Shown here piece after piece: positions 1 to 10,572 of a stretch of DNA of 64,000 nt; the first letter of the stretch is position 1; each line of letters begins with the position of its first letter. Location: positions 54,687-118,686 of the forward strand of contig CAIYQZ010000074.1 in the NCBI GenBank assembly GCA_903928495.1. The letters are read 5' to 3'. A model generated the notes under the pieces. It searched no databases. It had not been told where the DNA came from and saw only the letters and a program-made list of their open reading frames with translations. Position numbers and translations under genes: made by a program. Origin of the DNA: an uncultured bacterium. Lineage in GTDB: Bacteria > Pseudomonadota > Gammaproteobacteria > Burkholderiales > Burkholderiaceae_C.

Positions 1-981
1 CGCAACGGGCTTGGCGGCCTCGGAAGTGGGCCGTTTGTCTGGCGGGGGATCCCCCGGCAACACCCAGCCCATCTGGGCCGAGGCCCACGCCTCAGACACC
101 GGCAAGGCCACCAACGGTGACGGCGTGGCAATGGGCTCAGGCGCGGTGGGCTTGTCGACAACCACTGCCTGCGCCGCGTCAGGTGTAGGTGCAGGAGATG
201 TTGCGACTGCGGGTTCCGATGTTGCCTCCTGAACCTCTGGCTTGGCCGTTTCAGCGGAGGTGATTTTCAGTGTGGGGGTGGCAGTGCCGGGGGGCAACAC
301 CCGTCGCTCGCTGTCAACCACCGCGCTGGCGGGCTTGACAGGGTCGGACACCTCTTCCGGCGCAGGTACTTCTGTCAACCATTCCCAGGCATCACGGCCG
401 TTCCAGGGCGCAAACGTGGCCAGTGCAGGCACAAACAGCAGTAGGGCCACATTGACCAGCAACTGGCCACTCCAGCGCCGGTTGCTGCTGGCCTGGTCGG
501 CCAGCAGATCGGCGGCAGTTTCCCGGTCAACACCCCCGACCAGCACGCGGTGAATCAACGCCATGCAGTGGCGGTAATACAAGGCGTTGGCCAGGAAACC
601 CGCCAGAAGCGAAGCGCCCAACCAAACACCCAAACCCCACGCCAATGTCTCGACCCGCCCCAGGTCGAACATGGCAGCACCCTGCCAGGTCGCCACAGCC
701 AACAGCGCCAGCAAAGCCGCATACCGAACGGCCCAACCCCACATTTTGCGGAAAACGAACCAGTTGACTGCCGAGAAAAACGCCGGCCAATGCCAGCCCA
801 GACGCAACCCGGGCCCTGCTTCCTGCCGCGCAAACTGCTTGAGGTAGTAGGCCTGGTGTCGCGGACCGATGGCTGCCTTGTAGAGGTCCACCACCTTGAG
901 TGCTCGCTCCGGGTGGGCTGCCGCTTCCGCAGCGGCTTCCGGCAGCAGCGTGGGTTCGATGGGGTCAAGGAGCTGTGCCAT
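1..981 (-). CDS. DUF2628 membrane protein, 3' end outside window
   Basis: This frame is open from the ATG at 981 to the window edge (327 codons, no stop seen), so the C-terminus is missing. Residues about 60-85 carry the run WPAFFSAVNWF followed by FRKMWGWA, characteristic of DUF2628 proteins. Two hydrophobic segments (about 88-104 and 112-135) and a third near 180 suggest an inner-membrane protein. The visible C-terminal part is a Pro/Ala/Thr/Val-rich, low-complexity tail that is probably periplasmic or cytosolic linker. It starts 6 bases after the cysE stop on the same strand, so it is probably the last or middle gene of a trmJ-cysE operon. The function of DUF2628 is unknown and I infer none. 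Confidence 0.75.
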   Translation of the reverse strand, partial: MAQLLDPIEPTLLPEAAAEAAAHPERALKVVDLYKAAIGPRHQAYYLKQFARQEAGPGLRLGWHWPAFFSAVNWFVFRKMWGWAVRYAALLALLAVATWQGAAMFDLGRVETLAWGLGVWLGASLLAGFLANALYYRHCMALIHRVLVGGVDRETAADLLADQASSNRRWSGQLLVNVALLLFVPALATFAPWNGRDAWEWLTEVPAPEEVSDPVKPASAVVDSERRVLPPGTATPTLKITSAETAKPEVQEATSEPAVATSPAPTPDAAQAVVVDKPTAPEPIATPSPLVALPVSEAWASAQMGWVLPGDPPPDKRPTSEAAKPVA

Positions 982-987
982 GGCGTG

Positions 988-1779
988 TCACTTGCCCACC
1001 AACTGGTTCAGCCGCTCAGCCTCAAAACACTCCTGGCGCTGGGCGTCCACCGGCACGCAGTCGGGCGTGCAGTCGGTCTGCGGGCGCGTGGCCGACAGGG
1101 TTTCGATGGCTTTCCACAGCAGGGCAATCTGGTGCTCCTGGCCAGAGGCTGAGCTGATGAGTCCGCGCAAAGCCTGGCTCACGGGATCGTCTTCCTGTGT
1201 CACGCCGTAGGCGGTGAACTTTTGCTCGGGCGTGGCATCGGCGCTGGCACCTTCTTTGGACGCAATGATGCGCGCCGGTATGCCGACCGCCGTGGCCCCG
1301 GCAGGCACGGGCTTGATGACCACTGCGTTGCTGCCAATCTTGGCGCCATCGCCCACCAGGAAGCCGCCCAGCACCTTCGCACCGGCACTGACCACCACGT
1401 TCTGGCCCAGCGTGGGGTGGCGCTTGGCCCCCTTGTACAGGCTGGTGCCACCCAGCGTCACGCCTTGATAAATGGTGCAGCCGTCGCCAATTTCGGCTGT
1501 TTCGCCCACCACGGTGCCCATGGCGTGGTCGAAAAACACCCGTTTCCCGATGACCGCGCCGGGGTGGATTTCAATGCCTGTGAGAAACCGCGACACAAGG
1601 GAAATGAAACGCCCGAGCCACTTGAGTCCGTGCGTCCAGCACCAGTGCGCACGCCGGTGAAGGATGAGCGCGTGCAGCCCTGGGTAGCAGGTCAGCACCT
1701 CGAAACGGCTGCGGGCAGCCGGGTCGCGCTCCAGGATGCAATCGATGTCGGCGCGCAGGCGTTGGAACATGCTTGGCAA
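988..1779 (-). CDS. cysE: serine O-acetyltransferase
   Basis: A 263-residue protein that should transfer acetyl from acetyl-CoA to L-serine, the first committed step of cysteine synthesis in the cytoplasm. The left-handed beta-helix hexapeptide region runs from about residue 68 to 175 and contains the family landmarks [12 protein letters not shown] (Asp84-His85), QGVTLGGT and the RHP motif near 120. A tail of about 85 residues follows the hexapeptide core and is not part of the catalytic fold. The N-terminal helical domain is short compared with enterobacterial CysE. It lies 43 bases downstream of trmJ on the same strand. An ATG at 1770 is a possible alternative start. Confidence 0.93.
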   Translation of the reverse strand: MPSMFQRLRADIDCILERDPAARSRFEVLTCYPGLHALILHRRAHWCWTHGLKWLGRFISLVSRFLTGIEIHPGAVIGKRVFFDHAMGTVVGETAEIGDGCTIYQGVTLGGTSLYKGAKRHPTLGQNVVVSAGAKVLGGFLVGDGAKIGSNAVVIKPVPAGATAVGIPARIIASKEGASADATPEQKFTAYGVTQEDDPVSQALRGLISSASGQEHQIALLWKAIETLSATRPQTDCTPDCVPVDAQRQECFEAERLNQLVGK

Positions 1780-1822
1780 AAGTCCGGTGGGTGTGAAAAA
1801 AAGTCAGTCTAGCGCCTGTGCC

Positions 1823-2608
1823 TCAGTCCCTGGCCGCAGCAGCGGTTTGCCGCATGGCTTTGGCCACTCCGCGCAGGATGTGGATGTCTTCTTCGGTCAG
1901 TTGTGCCCGGTTGAACAACTGGTTGAGGCGGGGCATCAATTTCTTGGGTGCTTCGGGGTCCAGAAAGCCCACGTCCACCAAGGCCTGCTCCCAGTGCGCC
2001 AGCATGCCCTGGACGGCTTGGGCACTGGCCTGACGGACCGTTGGCGCACCGCTGGGTGGCAGTTCAAACCCACCCAAGGCCAGCCGCCACTCATAGGCAA
2101 TGAGTTGCACCGCAGCCGCGAGGTTCAGCGAGCCGAACGTGGGCAAAGTGGGGATGCTCAGGCACACATGGCTGCGGTAGACGTCTTCGTTGCGCATGCC
2201 AAAGCGCTCGCTGCCAAACAGGAAGGCCACGCCATCGGGCCAGGAATTTGAATCATTTTCATACCCTACCGCTTGCCTGTCTTCATTTGTTTGCTCTTTA
2301 TTCAGCAAGAACTCAAAGTGCTGGCGTGGGCTGCGCGTGGGGGGGCCGAAATCGCGCGGCGTCATGGCGGTGGCACACAGGTGACTGACTCCGTCGAGTG
2401 CCTCATCCAGTGTCTCGACGATGCGGGCGTTGGCCAGCACGTCGTTGGCGCCGCTGGCACGCTGTATGGTTTCCTCGCGGCGCAACACATTGGCCCAGCG
2501 TGGCGCCACCAGCACCAGATCGTCAAACCCCATGGTTTTCATGGCGCGGGCGGTGCCGCCCACGTTGCCCGCATGGCTGGTCTGTATGAGGATGAAGCGG
2601 GTTTTCAT
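1823..2608 (-). CDS. trmJ: tRNA (cytidine/uridine-2'-O-)-methyltransferase TrmJ
   Basis: A SPOUT-class RNA methyltransferase of 261 residues expected to methylate the 2'-O of nucleotide 32 in tRNA anticodon loops using S-adenosylmethionine. The N-terminal RNA-binding strand with HAGNVGGTARAM, the cofactor-knot motif LFGSERFGM and the final SLNLAAAVQL segment are all present. Between the N-terminal half and LFGSERFGM there is an atypical polar stretch (about residues 101-121, including NKEQTNEDRQAV) encoded by markedly AT-rich DNA; this is one copy of the dispersed repeat described below. The gene is divergent from suhB, a common arrangement in proteobacteria, and reads toward cysE. Confidence 0.92.
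   Translation of the reverse strand: MKTRFILIQTSHAGNVGGTARAMKTMGFDDLVLVAPRWANVLRREETIQRASGANDVLANARIVETLDEALDGVSHLCATAMTPRDFGPPTRSPRQHFEFLLNKEQTNEDRQAVGYENDSNSWPDGVAFLFGSERFGMRNEDVYRSHVCLSIPTLPTFGSLNLAAAVQLIAYEWRLALGGFELPPSGAPTVRQASAQAVQGMLAHWEQALVDVGFLDPEAPKKLMPRLNQLFNRAQLTEEDIHILRGVAKAMRQTAAAARD
2245..2305 (+). repeat. dispersed AT-rich repeat, copy 1 (inside trmJ)
   Basis: An AT-rich island with the core CTACCGCTTG and then TTTGTTTGCTCTTTATT, aligning to the copy inside the chemoreceptor gene (CCACCGCTTT ... GCAGCTATTG). Read on the trmJ strand it shares GAGCAAACAAATGAA, then 7 bases, then the AGCGGTAG core, with the mutS copy. Confidence 0.7.
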
Positions 2609-2693
2609 GGGCAGGTCGTCGTGCGGTTCAGGCGGGTAAAATCAGCGCCCATTGTCGCAATCTTGCGGCGCGCCCCCGTTCATCACACAAGTT

Positions 2694-3629
2694 ATGTCGT
2701 CCAACCTGCACCCCATGCTGAACGTGGCCATCAAGGCCGCCCGCACCGCTGGCTCCATCATCAACCGCGCCGCGCTGGACGTGGAGTCCGTGCGAGTGTC
2801 AGCCAAACAAACCAACGACTTCGTGACCGAGGTCGACCAGGCAGCCGAGCAGGCCATCATCGACACATTGCTGACGGCTTACCCCGACCACGGCATCCTG
2901 GCCGAGGAATCCGGCGAGCGTGCGGGCAAACACGGCGGCGCTGACCATGTCTGGATCATCGACCCGCTGGACGGCACAACCAACTTCATTCATGGTTTTC
3001 CGGTGTACTGCGTGAGCATTGCGTTGGCCGTGAAAGGAAAGCTGGAGCAAGCGGTCATTTACGACCCGACCCGCAACGACCTGTTTTGCGCCACCAAAGG
3101 CCGTGGTGCCTACCTGAACGACCGCCGCATCCGCGTGGCCAAGCGCATTCACCTGCGCGACACGCTGCTGAGCACGGGGTTCCCGTTCCGCCCCGGCGAC
3201 GCGATGAAGCCTTATCTGTCCATGCTGGGCGACATCATGCCGCGCTGCGCAGGCATCCGACGCCCAGGCTCGGCTGCACTGGACCTGGCCTACGTGGCTG
3301 CTGGTTTTTCAGATGGTTTCTTTGAAACCGGCCTGCAACCGTGGGACATGGCCGCTGGTGCCTTGCTGGTGACCGAAGCTGGTGGGCTGGTGGGCAACTT
3401 CACCGGTGAGTCCGACTTTTTGCACCGCAAAGAGTGCCTGGCTGCCAACCCCAAAATTTACGCGCAACTGGTGGGCGTGGTTGGCAAGTACAGCCAGTTT
3501 GCCAGCGCAGGCGACAAGGCCGCATTGCGCCAGGGCCTGCCCACGGTCGATGAAGCCGCGCAGTTGACCCCTGAGGATGCACTGGCCGCTGCTCTGAACA
3601 AACCCGCTGCCGGCGACGCACCGTTTTGA
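2694..3629 (+). CDS. suhB: inositol-1-monophosphatase family protein SuhB
   Basis: A 311-residue Mg2+-dependent phosphatase of the inositol monophosphatase fold. The metal-binding motif [12 protein letters not shown] lies near residues 85-97 and the second acidic motif in [16 protein letters not shown] near 215. In gamma-proteobacteria SuhB also joins rRNA antitermination complexes; whether it does here is unknown. The start ATG at 2694 gives the N-terminus [10 protein letters not shown], matching the HPMLN start of E. coli SuhB; an ATG at 2715 and a TTG at 2652 are less likely. A TAAAAT hexamer at 2637-2642 could be its -10 element. It converges with the histidine kinase gene. Confidence 0.92.
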   Translation: MSSNLHPMLNVAIKAARTAGSIINRAALDVESVRVSAKQTNDFVTEVDQAAEQAIIDTLLTAYPDHGILAEESGERAGKHGGADHVWIIDPLDGTTNFIHGFPVYCVSIALAVKGKLEQAVIYDPTRNDLFCATKGRGAYLNDRRIRVAKRIHLRDTLLSTGFPFRPGDAMKPYLSMLGDIMPRCAGIRRPGSAALDLAYVAAGFSDGFFETGLQPWDMAAGALLVTEAGGLVGNFTGESDFLHRKECLAANPKIYAQLVGVVGKYSQFASAGDKAALRQGLPTVDEAAQLTPEDALAAALNKPAAGDAPF

Positions 3630-3642
3630 CCGCCCCGGAGTG

Positions 3643-3660
3643 CGCCCCATCAGTGGGGCG
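3643..3660. terminator. hairpin between convergent genes, no U-tract
   Basis: CGCCCCA at 3643-3649 pairs with TGGGGCG at 3654-3660 around a 4-base loop. The stop codon of the kinase gene (3650-3652) lies in the loop. No T-run follows on either strand, so intrinsic termination is uncertain; it could serve as a 3' RNA-end stabiliser. Confidence 0.4.
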
Positions 3661-6541
3661 TGGACCCACCCAGCGTGAACCAGAACGTGGCCCCCTCCCC
3701 CGGACTTGATTGCGCCCAGATGCGGCCCCCATGCCGCTCCACAATGCGGGCCACCACTGCCAGCCCCACCCCTGAGCCACTGAAGTCGGTGGGCGAATGC
3801 AGACGCTGAAACAGGCCAAACAGCTTGTCGGCATGCGACATGTCAAAGCCCACACCGTTGTCGCGCACAAACCAGGCCGCTTCCCCCTGTTCACCGGCAG
3901 CTGCGTGGCCCACCGCAATGTGCGGAGCGGGCACTTTGGCGGAATACTTCAGAGCGTTGTCCAGCAGGTTGAACATCAGGTGGCGCAGCAGTGTGGCGTC
4001 GCCCAAGGCTATGGGCATGGGAGCCACACTCACCTCGGTTTGCGGAAACGATGGCACCAGCGAGCGCACCGCCTCGTGGGCCAGTGCAGCCAGGTCCACG
4101 GGCACTGGGTTGAGCTCGGCACGCACCACCTTGAACAGCTCCAACAGGTCGGTGATCATCACACCCATGCGGCGGGAGGCTTCGGTGATGCGGGCAAAGA
4201 GTTCACGCCCGTCGGGCGTGAGGCGTTCGGCCTCTTCCACGGCAATCAGGGCGGCAAATCCGTTGACAGCCCTGAGGGGCCCGCGCAAATCGTGGGCGAT
4301 GGAGTACGACAGCGCCTCGATGTCGTGCATGGAGCGTTCCAGTTCGGCCGTGCGCTGAATAACCCGCTGCTCCAGGGTTTCATTGAGCTGGCGCACTTCT
4401 TCGCCACTTTCACGTGCCGCGGCAACCGCTTCCAGGTAGGACGTCACGTCTGCGAAAGTGCGAACGAAGCCGCCGCCAGGCAACGGGTCTGACTTGATCT
4501 CGAGAAAACGGTCCTGAGTTGTGCGGCGCACGTACTTGCGGGGCACCGTGCCATCGACAGCAGCGGCACCAGACGCGACGTAATCTCGCACCGAGCGGTC
4601 CAGCAACTCAAAGCCCGGGCCAAAATCGCCTCGCCGGTTCTGGAAGTGCACCATGTCCGATATGAGCGGCAAGCTGGCCATCAGGTCGTCGGGCAAGTCA
4701 AGCAAGGCGCACACCTGCTGGTTGTACAGGCGCACACGGGCATCCGGCCCCACCACCATCAGGCCCTGCGACATGGCTTGCAAGGTGGTTTCCAGGGCCC
4801 GGGTCCGCTCCTTCAGCAATTCACCCGTCACGCGCAATGCGTCCTCGGCATGTTTGCTGGTGGTGATGTCAATGGTGGTGCCCGACATGACACGCGGGCG
4901 GCCATCGGCGTCCACCAAGTTGACACGGCCACGTTCCATCAGCCACACCCAGTGCCCCTTTTTGTGGCGGAACCTGAACTGGCATTCGTAGTAATCGGCC
5001 TGGCCGTCCAGGTGGGCCTGGCTGGCAGCAGCCAGCCGTTCTTCGTCAGCGGGGTGCAGCAGCAGGTCGTAGAGTGCTTTGACGTCACGCGGCAATTCAC
5101 CCAGCGTGTAGCCCACCAACGACGCAAACCGCTCATTGAGCACCACCCCGTTGGTCACCAAGTCCCACTCCCAGGTACCTGCGCGCGTTCCGTCCACGAT
5201 GGTGACCAGACGCTGGCCCGCCTCGCGCAGAGCCTCCTCGCTGCGACGCTGCGCGGTGACATCGGTGTAGGTGCGCACCCGCGTGCCATCGGGCAACGTG
5301 CGGTTGTCCAACTGCAGCCAGCGGCCATCGAGCGTCAGCCGGTGGTAACGATCGGGCAACACCGCGCCACGCGTCGGATGACGCATGAACTCACGCACAG
5401 CAGGCTCCGAGATGTTCTCAAAGTCGGCACCGAAATCCCCACGCTCGCGCATGAGGGTCACCAGCTCCTGCTCGGTCCGGCCCTGGCCCAGCCACGTGGG
5501 GTCCATGTCCAGCATGGCTGCTGCCTTGCGGTTGAACAGCACCAGCTTGCCCTCCGCATCCACCATGGAAATGCCTTGGTCGATGCTCTCCAGCGTTGTC
5601 TCCAGCGCGGCCAGCGTCTGGCGGCTGATCTGGTCGGCGCGTCGGGCTTGCACCAGATGCGCAATGGTGTCCAAGACCGGTTGCAGAAACTCCACATCGG
5701 CCACGGTGTAACCGCCAGGCTTTTTTGCCAAACCCACCATGGCCAGCAAAGCCCCTTTGGGCCCCACAGGCAGCCCCAGAAAATGTTGGAGGGCTGGGTG
5801 TCCGCGAGGCACGCCATGCGCTCGCGGGTCTTGGTTTGGCTCGTTGGACACCACCGGCTCGCCGGTGCGCAAGGCCGCGCCGAACAGGCCGTCAAGGTTG
5901 CGGAACACCATGCCGGTGGTGCCGCTGCCGCCATAGGCAGCACGCGACGCATCGTCCCAAGCGATATTGCTGATGGCGTGGATGTTCAGCCAGGGCTGAT
6001 CGGGTGCGTCGTAGAAAACCTCGCCCACAAACCCGAATGCGCTGCCGGTGAGGGTCAGCAGATCGGACAACACACCGTTGAACGCTTCGCGGTTGTTGGC
6101 GGTGCGTATGAAACTGGCCTGCATGTGGCTGATGGCCTGCACCAGCGCGTGTTGTCGCCGCAGGGCACCGGAGGTTTGCCTGTTGCGCAAAGCCGAGCGA
6201 ATCTGCGCCAGCATGAGGCTGGCAAACCCGGCGCTGGTGTCTTCAAACACATAGTCGGCAAAACCCAACTCCAGCATCTGGGCCGCCGCCAGCTCGTTGC
6301 CCCGGTCAATCGAGAGAATCACCGGTGTGCCCGGCACCATCGGCGGCACATCGAATGCGGCGCCGTCGGGCAGCGGGTGATGCACCAGCAGCAGGTCCAC
6401 AGCATCGCGTGCCAACGCCAGCCTGGCTTGCGCCAACGTGGCCACGTGCACCAGGCGCCACACTGCGCCGTCGCCGTGCATGGCCGTGCGGATGCAATTG
6501 GCCGCCGCCGACTGACCGCCCACCTTGAGAATGACCACCAT
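3650..6541 (-). CDS. multi-domain sensor histidine kinase (pseudo-receiver, GAF, 3 PAS, HisKA, HATPase)
   Basis: A 963-residue predicted cytosolic sensor kinase. From the N-terminus it has a receiver-like domain (about 1-125), a GAF domain (about 145-290), a PAS_7-like domain (about 305-370), a PAS_3 domain with a PAC tail (about 430-560), a second PAS_7-like domain (about 575-645), a coiled coil, a HisKA helix with [12 protein letters not shown] (His about 750), and an ATPase domain with [17 protein letters not shown] and GSGVGLAVV. The receiver has lost its phospho-acceptor: [10 protein letters not shown] has His where Asp is expected. No transmembrane segment is seen. The ATG at 6541 gives MVVILK; an ATG at 6571 adds ten residues and is also possible. 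It is divergent from mutS, and no response regulator gene is adjacent. Confidence 0.87.
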   Translation of the reverse strand: MVVILKVGGQSAAANCIRTAMHGDGAVWRLVHVATLAQARLALARDAVDLLLVHHPLPDGAAFDVPPMVPGTPVILSIDRGNELAAAQMLELGFADYVFEDTSAGFASLMLAQIRSALRNRQTSGALRRQHALVQAISHMQASFIRTANNREAFNGVLSDLLTLTGSAFGFVGEVFYDAPDQPWLNIHAISNIAWDDASRAAYGGSGTTGMVFRNLDGLFGAALRTGEPVVSNEPNQDPRAHGVPRGHPALQHFLGLPVGPKGALLAMVGLAKKPGGYTVADVEFLQPVLDTIAHLVQARRADQISRQTLAALETTLESIDQGISMVDAEGKLVLFNRKAAAMLDMDPTWLGQGRTEQELVTLMRERGDFGADFENISEPAVREFMRHPTRGAVLPDRYHRLTLDGRWLQLDNRTLPDGTRVRTYTDVTAQRRSEEALREAGQRLVTIVDGTRAGTWEWDLVTNGVVLNERFASLVGYTLGELPRDVKALYDLLLHPADEERLAAASQAHLDGQADYYECQFRFRHKKGHWVWLMERGRVNLVDADGRPRVMSGTTIDITTSKHAEDALRVTGELLKERTRALETTLQAMSQGLMVVGPDARVRLYNQQVCALLDLPDDLMASLPLISDMVHFQNRRGDFGPGFELLDRSVRDYVASGAAAVDGTVPRKYVRRTTQDRFLEIKSDPLPGGGFVRTFADVTSYLEAVAAARESGEEVRQLNETLEQRVIQRTAELERSMHDIEALSYSIAHDLRGPLRAVNGFAALIAVEEAERLTPDGRELFARITEASRRMGVMITDLLELFKVVRAELNPVPVDLAALAHEAVRSLVPSFPQTEVSVAPMPIALGDATLLRHLMFNLLDNALKYSAKVPAPHIAVGHAAAGEQGEAAWFVRDNGVGFDMSHADKLFGLFQRLHSPTDFSGSGVGLAVVARIVERHGGRIWAQSSPGEGATFWFTLGGSTPH

Positions 6542-6605
6542 CGCTGCTGCCCCAAAAGCTGTGGCAGGCATGATAGAACACGCCCCCTGCCCACACCGTT
6601 GTCCC

Positions 6606-9317
6606 ATGAGTCTGTCTGCACCGCCCAACGCCCCCACTGCCGCCGAGCTGCAAGCCCAGGGCCACACGCCCATGATGGCCCAGTACCTGGCGGCCAAAGC
6701 CCAGTTCCCCACCACGCTGGTGTTCTACCGCATGGGGGACTTTTACGAGCTGTTCTGGGGTGACGCCGAGAAAGCCGCCCGGCTGCTGGACATCACCCTC
6801 ACCCAGCGCGGCCAGTCGGCCGGCAAACCCGTGGTCATGGCCGGTGTGCCTTTCCACGCGCTGGAAACCTACCTGGGCCGCCTGCTCAAGCTGGGCGAAT
6901 CGGTGGCCATTTGCGAGCAGGTGGGCGAAGTCACCGGCAAAGGCCCGGTGGAGCGCAAAGTGGTGCGCGTGGTCACCCCCGGCACCGTGACCGATGCCGA
7001 GCTGCTGGGCGACAAAGCCGAAAACCTGCTGCTGGCCATCCACACCAGCCCGCGAAACACCACCGGCCTGGCCTGGATGAGCCTGACCCAAGGCCTGATA
7101 CAACTGGCCGAATGCACCAGCGACGAGCTGCCCGCCTGGGTCGCCCAGCTAAGCCCCACCGAGCTGCTGTACGGGGCCGACGTGTCACCCGCCTTCGAGG
7201 CCCGACTGTTGACCTTGCCCCGGCTGGTGGCGGGCAACGGCAGCACACTCAGCCTCACGCCACGCCCGGCCTGGCAGTTTGACAGCGGCCTGGGCCGCCA
7301 GAAGCTGCTGGCCCAACTGCAAGCCGCCAGCCTGGCCGCGTGGGATGCCGAGGCCCTGCCCCAGGCCCACGCCGCCGCCAGCGCCCTGCTGGACTTTGCC
7401 GAGCACACCCAGGGCCCGGCGTTCAAAAACCTTGCCCACGCCACCCAACTGCAAGTGGCTCGCCCCCAGGCGCTGGTGCACCTGCCGCCCACCACCCGCC
7501 GCAACCTGGAGCTGACGCACACCCTGCGCGGCGAAACTACGCCCACCCTGTTCAGCCTGCTGGACACCTGCGAAACCGGCATGGGCAGCCGGGCGCTGAA
7601 GCACTGGCTGCTGAACCCTGAGCGCGACCGGAGCACTGCCCAGCAGCGCCTGGCAGCTCTGGCCTGGTTGCGCCCCTGGCAAGGCGGCCAGGGCCTGACC
7701 GCGCTGCGCCAGGCCCTGAAGCACTGTGCCGACGCCGAACGCATTGCCGCCCGAACCGCGCTGCGCCAGGTACGCCCCCGCGAGCTGGTGGCGCTGGCCC
7801 AAACCCTGCACAAATCGGCCCAAATAGGCCATTTTTTTGAAGAGCAAACAAATGAATACCAAAAAGCGGTAGAGGCCAATTTGGCTTCAAAGTCTTCTGC
7901 ACTGCCCCCGCTGCTGGTTCAACTCGGCCAGCACCTGCTGCCGCCCCCCGGCTGCGCCGAGCTGCTGACCGCCGCCTTGCTGCCCGAGCCCGCCGCACTG
8001 GTGCGCGACGGGGGTGTCATCAACCACGGCTTTGACGCCGAACTGGACGAGCTGCGCGCCATCCAGACCAACTGCGACGGTTTTTTGCTCGAGCTGGAAA
8101 CCCGCGAACGCGCCCGCACAGGCATCACCAACCTGCGCGTGCAGTTCAACAAGGTGCACGGCTTCTACATCGAAGTCACGCAGGGCCAGATCGACAAGGT
8201 GCCCGACGACTACCGCCGCCGCCAGACCCTGAAAAATGCCGAGCGTTTCATCACGCCCGAGCTGAAAACCTTTGAAGACAAGGCCCTGAGCGCACAGGAA
8301 CGCGCCCTGGCCCGCGAAAAGTGGTTGTTTGAGCAACTGTTGGACCATCTGCAAGCCTTTGTGCCCGCGCTGGGTGCGCTGGCGCGCAGCCTGGCCGCGT
8401 TGGACGCGCTGTGTGCGCTGGCCGAGCGCTCGCTCACCCTGGGCTGGTGCGCGCCCGAGTTCATGCCGCAACCAGGCATTGAAATCCGCGCAGGCCGCCA
8501 CCCGGTGGTGGAAGCACGGCTGGCCGAAACCAGCAGCGGCGCCTTCATTCCCAACGACACGCTCATGGGCCCCAAAGCCCGCATGCACATCGTCACCGGG
8601 CCCAACATGGGCGGCAAAAGCACCTACATGCGCCAGGTGGCCGTCATGGCGCTGCTGGCCAGCATGGGCAGTTACGTGCCCGCGCAAAGCTGCCGCCTGG
8701 GCCCGCTGGACGCCATCCACACCCGCATTGGCGCGGCAGACGACCTGGCCAACGCCCAGTCCACCTTCATGCTGGAAATGACCGAGGCCGCGCAGATACT
8801 GCACAGCGCCAGCCCGCACAGCCTGGTGCTGATGGACGAAATTGGCCGGGGCACCAGCACCTTTGACGGCCTGGCCCTGGCCAGCAGCATTGCCAAACAC
8901 CTGCACGACAAGGTGCAGGCCCTCACCCTGTTTGCCACGCACTACTTTGAATTGACCGAGTTCCCGGCCACCCACCACGGGGCGCAAAACGTGCACGTGA
9001 GCGCAGCGGAAAACGGCAACGACATCGTGTTCCTGCACCAGATAGAGCCCGGCCCCGCCAGCCGCAGCTACGGCCTGCAAGTGGCCAAGCTGGCCGGTGT
9101 GCCCGGCGCGGTGGTCACCCACGCTCGCCACGCCCTGGCCGCACTCGAAGCCCAGAGCGCCAATGCCCAGCAGCAGGTCGATCTGTTTGCCGCGCCGCCA
9201 GTGGCCGCCAGCAACGAACCCAGCGCGGTGGAGGCCGAGCTGGCGCGGGTGGACCCCGATGCACTGAGTGCGCGCGATGCGCTGGAATTGATTTACCGAC
9301 TGAAGAAGCTGCTGTGA
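6606..9317 (+). CDS. mutS: DNA mismatch repair ATPase MutS
   Basis: A 903-residue mismatch-recognition protein that starts methyl-independent or MutL-coupled repair. The mismatch-binding motif GDFYELF is near residue 43, the Walker A motif GPNMGGKST near 665, and the Walker B with signature [16 protein letters not shown] near 738-753; the C-terminus ends in a short helix-turn-helix dimer region. In the lever/core region, about residues 403-430, there is an AT-rich polar insert ([16 protein letters not shown]) that interrupts the normal helix and is a dispersed-repeat copy. The chosen ATG gives [10 protein letters not shown], and an upstream in-frame extension to 6525 looks non-coding. It is divergent from the kinase gene. 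Confidence 0.96.
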   Translation: MSLSAPPNAPTAAELQAQGHTPMMAQYLAAKAQFPTTLVFYRMGDFYELFWGDAEKAARLLDITLTQRGQSAGKPVVMAGVPFHALETYLGRLLKLGESVAICEQVGEVTGKGPVERKVVRVVTPGTVTDAELLGDKAENLLLAIHTSPRNTTGLAWMSLTQGLIQLAECTSDELPAWVAQLSPTELLYGADVSPAFEARLLTLPRLVAGNGSTLSLTPRPAWQFDSGLGRQKLLAQLQAASLAAWDAEALPQAHAAASALLDFAEHTQGPAFKNLAHATQLQVARPQALVHLPPTTRRNLELTHTLRGETTPTLFSLLDTCETGMGSRALKHWLLNPERDRSTAQQRLAALAWLRPWQGGQGLTALRQALKHCADAERIAARTALRQVRPRELVALAQTLHKSAQIGHFFEEQTNEYQKAVEANLASKSSALPPLLVQLGQHLLPPPGCAELLTAALLPEPAALVRDGGVINHGFDAELDELRAIQTNCDGFLLELETRERARTGITNLRVQFNKVHGFYIEVTQGQIDKVPDDYRRRQTLKNAERFITPELKTFEDKALSAQERALAREKWLFEQLLDHLQAFVPALGALARSLAALDALCALAERSLTLGWCAPEFMPQPGIEIRAGRHPVVEARLAETSSGAFIPNDTLMGPKARMHIVTGPNMGGKSTYMRQVAVMALLASMGSYVPAQSCRLGPLDAIHTRIGAADDLANAQSTFMLEMTEAAQILHSASPHSLVLMDEIGRGTSTFDGLALASSIAKHLHDKVQALTLFATHYFELTEFPATHHGAQNVHVSAAENGNDIVFLHQIEPGPASRSYGLQVAKLAGVPGAVVTHARHALAALEAQSANAQQQVDLFAAPPVAASNEPSAVEAELARVDPDALSARDALELIYRLKKLL
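7831..7894 (-). repeat. dispersed AT-rich repeat, copy 2 (inside mutS)
   Basis: AT-rich DNA with GAAGAGCAAACAAATGAA, then the core AAAAAGCGGTAGAGGCCAA, the reverse complement of the orientation seen in the chemoreceptor copy at 32918-32980. It is in frame and encodes about 21 residues. Confidence 0.75.
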
Positions 9318-9357
9318 TGCTTTTCGCCATCCACCGGAGACACGCGTGAAATGACGA

Positions 9358-9633
9358 ATGGCTATGGCCGCCCTGATGTTCAGCAGCAGCTGTGCCCTGG
9401 CGCAGGACCGCTCGACCCAGGCCGAAAAAGCCATCACCGAACTGCTGTTTGCCGAAGAAGCCGACGAGTTCACCGCCTACCGCTTCATCAACAGCCGGGG
9501 TTATGTGGAAATCATCTTCGCCTCCAACACCCCACGCGACGTGGCCAAGGGGCTGATGGACAAAATCAAGGCCCTGCCGGATGTGGCCGGGGCATGCGAG
9601 AGCTTTGCCGGTACGCCCTGCAAGCGGTTTTGA
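9358..9633 (+). CDS. small exported hypothetical protein
   Basis: A 91-residue protein with a hydrophobic N-terminus MAMAALMFSSSCALAQ that looks like a signal peptide cut after ALA. The mature part is about 75 residues with two cysteines near the end (ACESF and PCKRF) that could form a disulfide. The start is problematic: the best Shine-Dalgarno (GGAGA at 9336-9340) is spaced 5 bases from a GTG at 9346, which is in this same frame but is followed after one codon by TGA (9352-9354). Without that TGA the protein would have a normal basic n-region. I do not recognise the family. It follows mutS on the same strand. Confidence 0.55.
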   Translation: MAMAALMFSSSCALAQDRSTQAEKAITELLFAEEADEFTAYRFINSRGYVEIIFASNTPRDVAKGLMDKIKALPDVAGACESFAGTPCKRF

Positions 9634-9747
9634 CCCGCATCGGACACAGCTCCCCATCGCCCGCAGGCACGTTGCAAGCGTGTCTGGCTAAACTCAACGG
9701 CTTTGCCTCCCCTAATTGGCCCGCTATACGGGCGATGACTGCTTTCC

Positions 9748-10572
9748 ATGACTTATTGCTGCGCCGTCAAACTCAACGCCGGACTGGTGTTCCTGTCCGA
9801 TTCCCGCACCAACGCAGGGCTGGACCAGATCAGCACCTTCCGCAAAATGATCGTGTACGAGAAGCCGGGCGACCGCTTCATGTGTCTGCTGTCGGCGGGC
9901 AACCTGAGCATTTCGCAATCGGTACGCGAAATTTTGCAGGTGGAAAAGCTGAAGAACGAAGACGGTGACCCCATCACCATCTGGAACGCACCCAGCATGT
10001 TCGATGCGGCGCGCGTGCTGGGCTCTGCGGTGCGCCATGTGTTCGACCGCGACGGCGCGTCGCTGAAGGCATCGGGTGTCGACTTCAACGTGTCCATGAT
10101 CTTTGGCGGCCAGATCAAAGGCGAAGGCATGCGTCTGTTCCAGGTGTATTCGGCTGGCAACTTCATCGAGGCCACGCCTGAGACGCCGTTCTTCCAGATC
10201 GGCGAAAGCAAGTACGGCAAGCCTGTGCTGGACCGCGTGATCACTCCGCAAACCCCGCTGGACGAAGCCGCCAAGTGCGTGCTGGTCAGCATGGACTCCA
10301 CACTGAAATCCAACCTCTCGGTGGGCTTGCCGCTGGACATGGCGGTGTACGAGGCAGATGCCCTGCACAGCGACAAAATCACCTGCATCGACGAGCACAA
10401 CCCGTATTTCAAAATGGTGCACAGCACATGGGGCCAGAAACTGCGCGAGGTGTTTGACAGCATTGAAGACCCCACTTGGGACGGCAGCCACACCGAGGTG
10501 CCCCTGCTCAGTGGCAGCTCGCGCAACCTGCCCCTGAGAAAAATCAGCAACGAAACGGAAAAACTGATTTGA
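9748..10572 (+). CDS. Anbu-type proteasome-like peptidase
   Basis: A 274-residue member of the Ntn-hydrolase proteasome superfamily, subgroup Anbu. After Met removal the N-terminal residue is the catalytic Thr (MTYCC), with the expected Asp18 in SDSR and Lys33 in FRKM. The DSRTNAG stretch followed by ISTF is typical of Anbu. Anbu assembles into open helical or ring-like oligomers in the cytoplasm; its substrates are not established. In many genomes it is clustered with an ATP-grasp enzyme, a DUF403 protein and a transglutaminase-like protease; none is nearby here. The stop overlaps the TTG start of the next gene, implying co-translation. Confidence 0.85.
   Translation: MTYCCAVKLNAGLVFLSDSRTNAGLDQISTFRKMIVYEKPGDRFMCLLSAGNLSISQSVREILQVEKLKNEDGDPITIWNAPSMFDAARVLGSAVRHVFDRDGASLKASGVDFNVSMIFGGQIKGEGMRLFQVYSAGNFIEATPETPFFQIGESKYGKPVLDRVITPQTPLDEAAKCVLVSMDSTLKSNLSVGLPLDMAVYEADALHSDKITCIDEHNPYFKMVHSTWGQKLREVFDSIEDPTWDGSHTEVPLLSGSSRNLPLRKISNETEKLI

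Noticed and set aside
4646..6763. Long open frame on the plus strand (705 codons)
   Set aside because: It is antisense to the histidine kinase gene, is His/Gln/Arg-rich with no domain similarity, and reflects the third-codon GC bias of the real gene.
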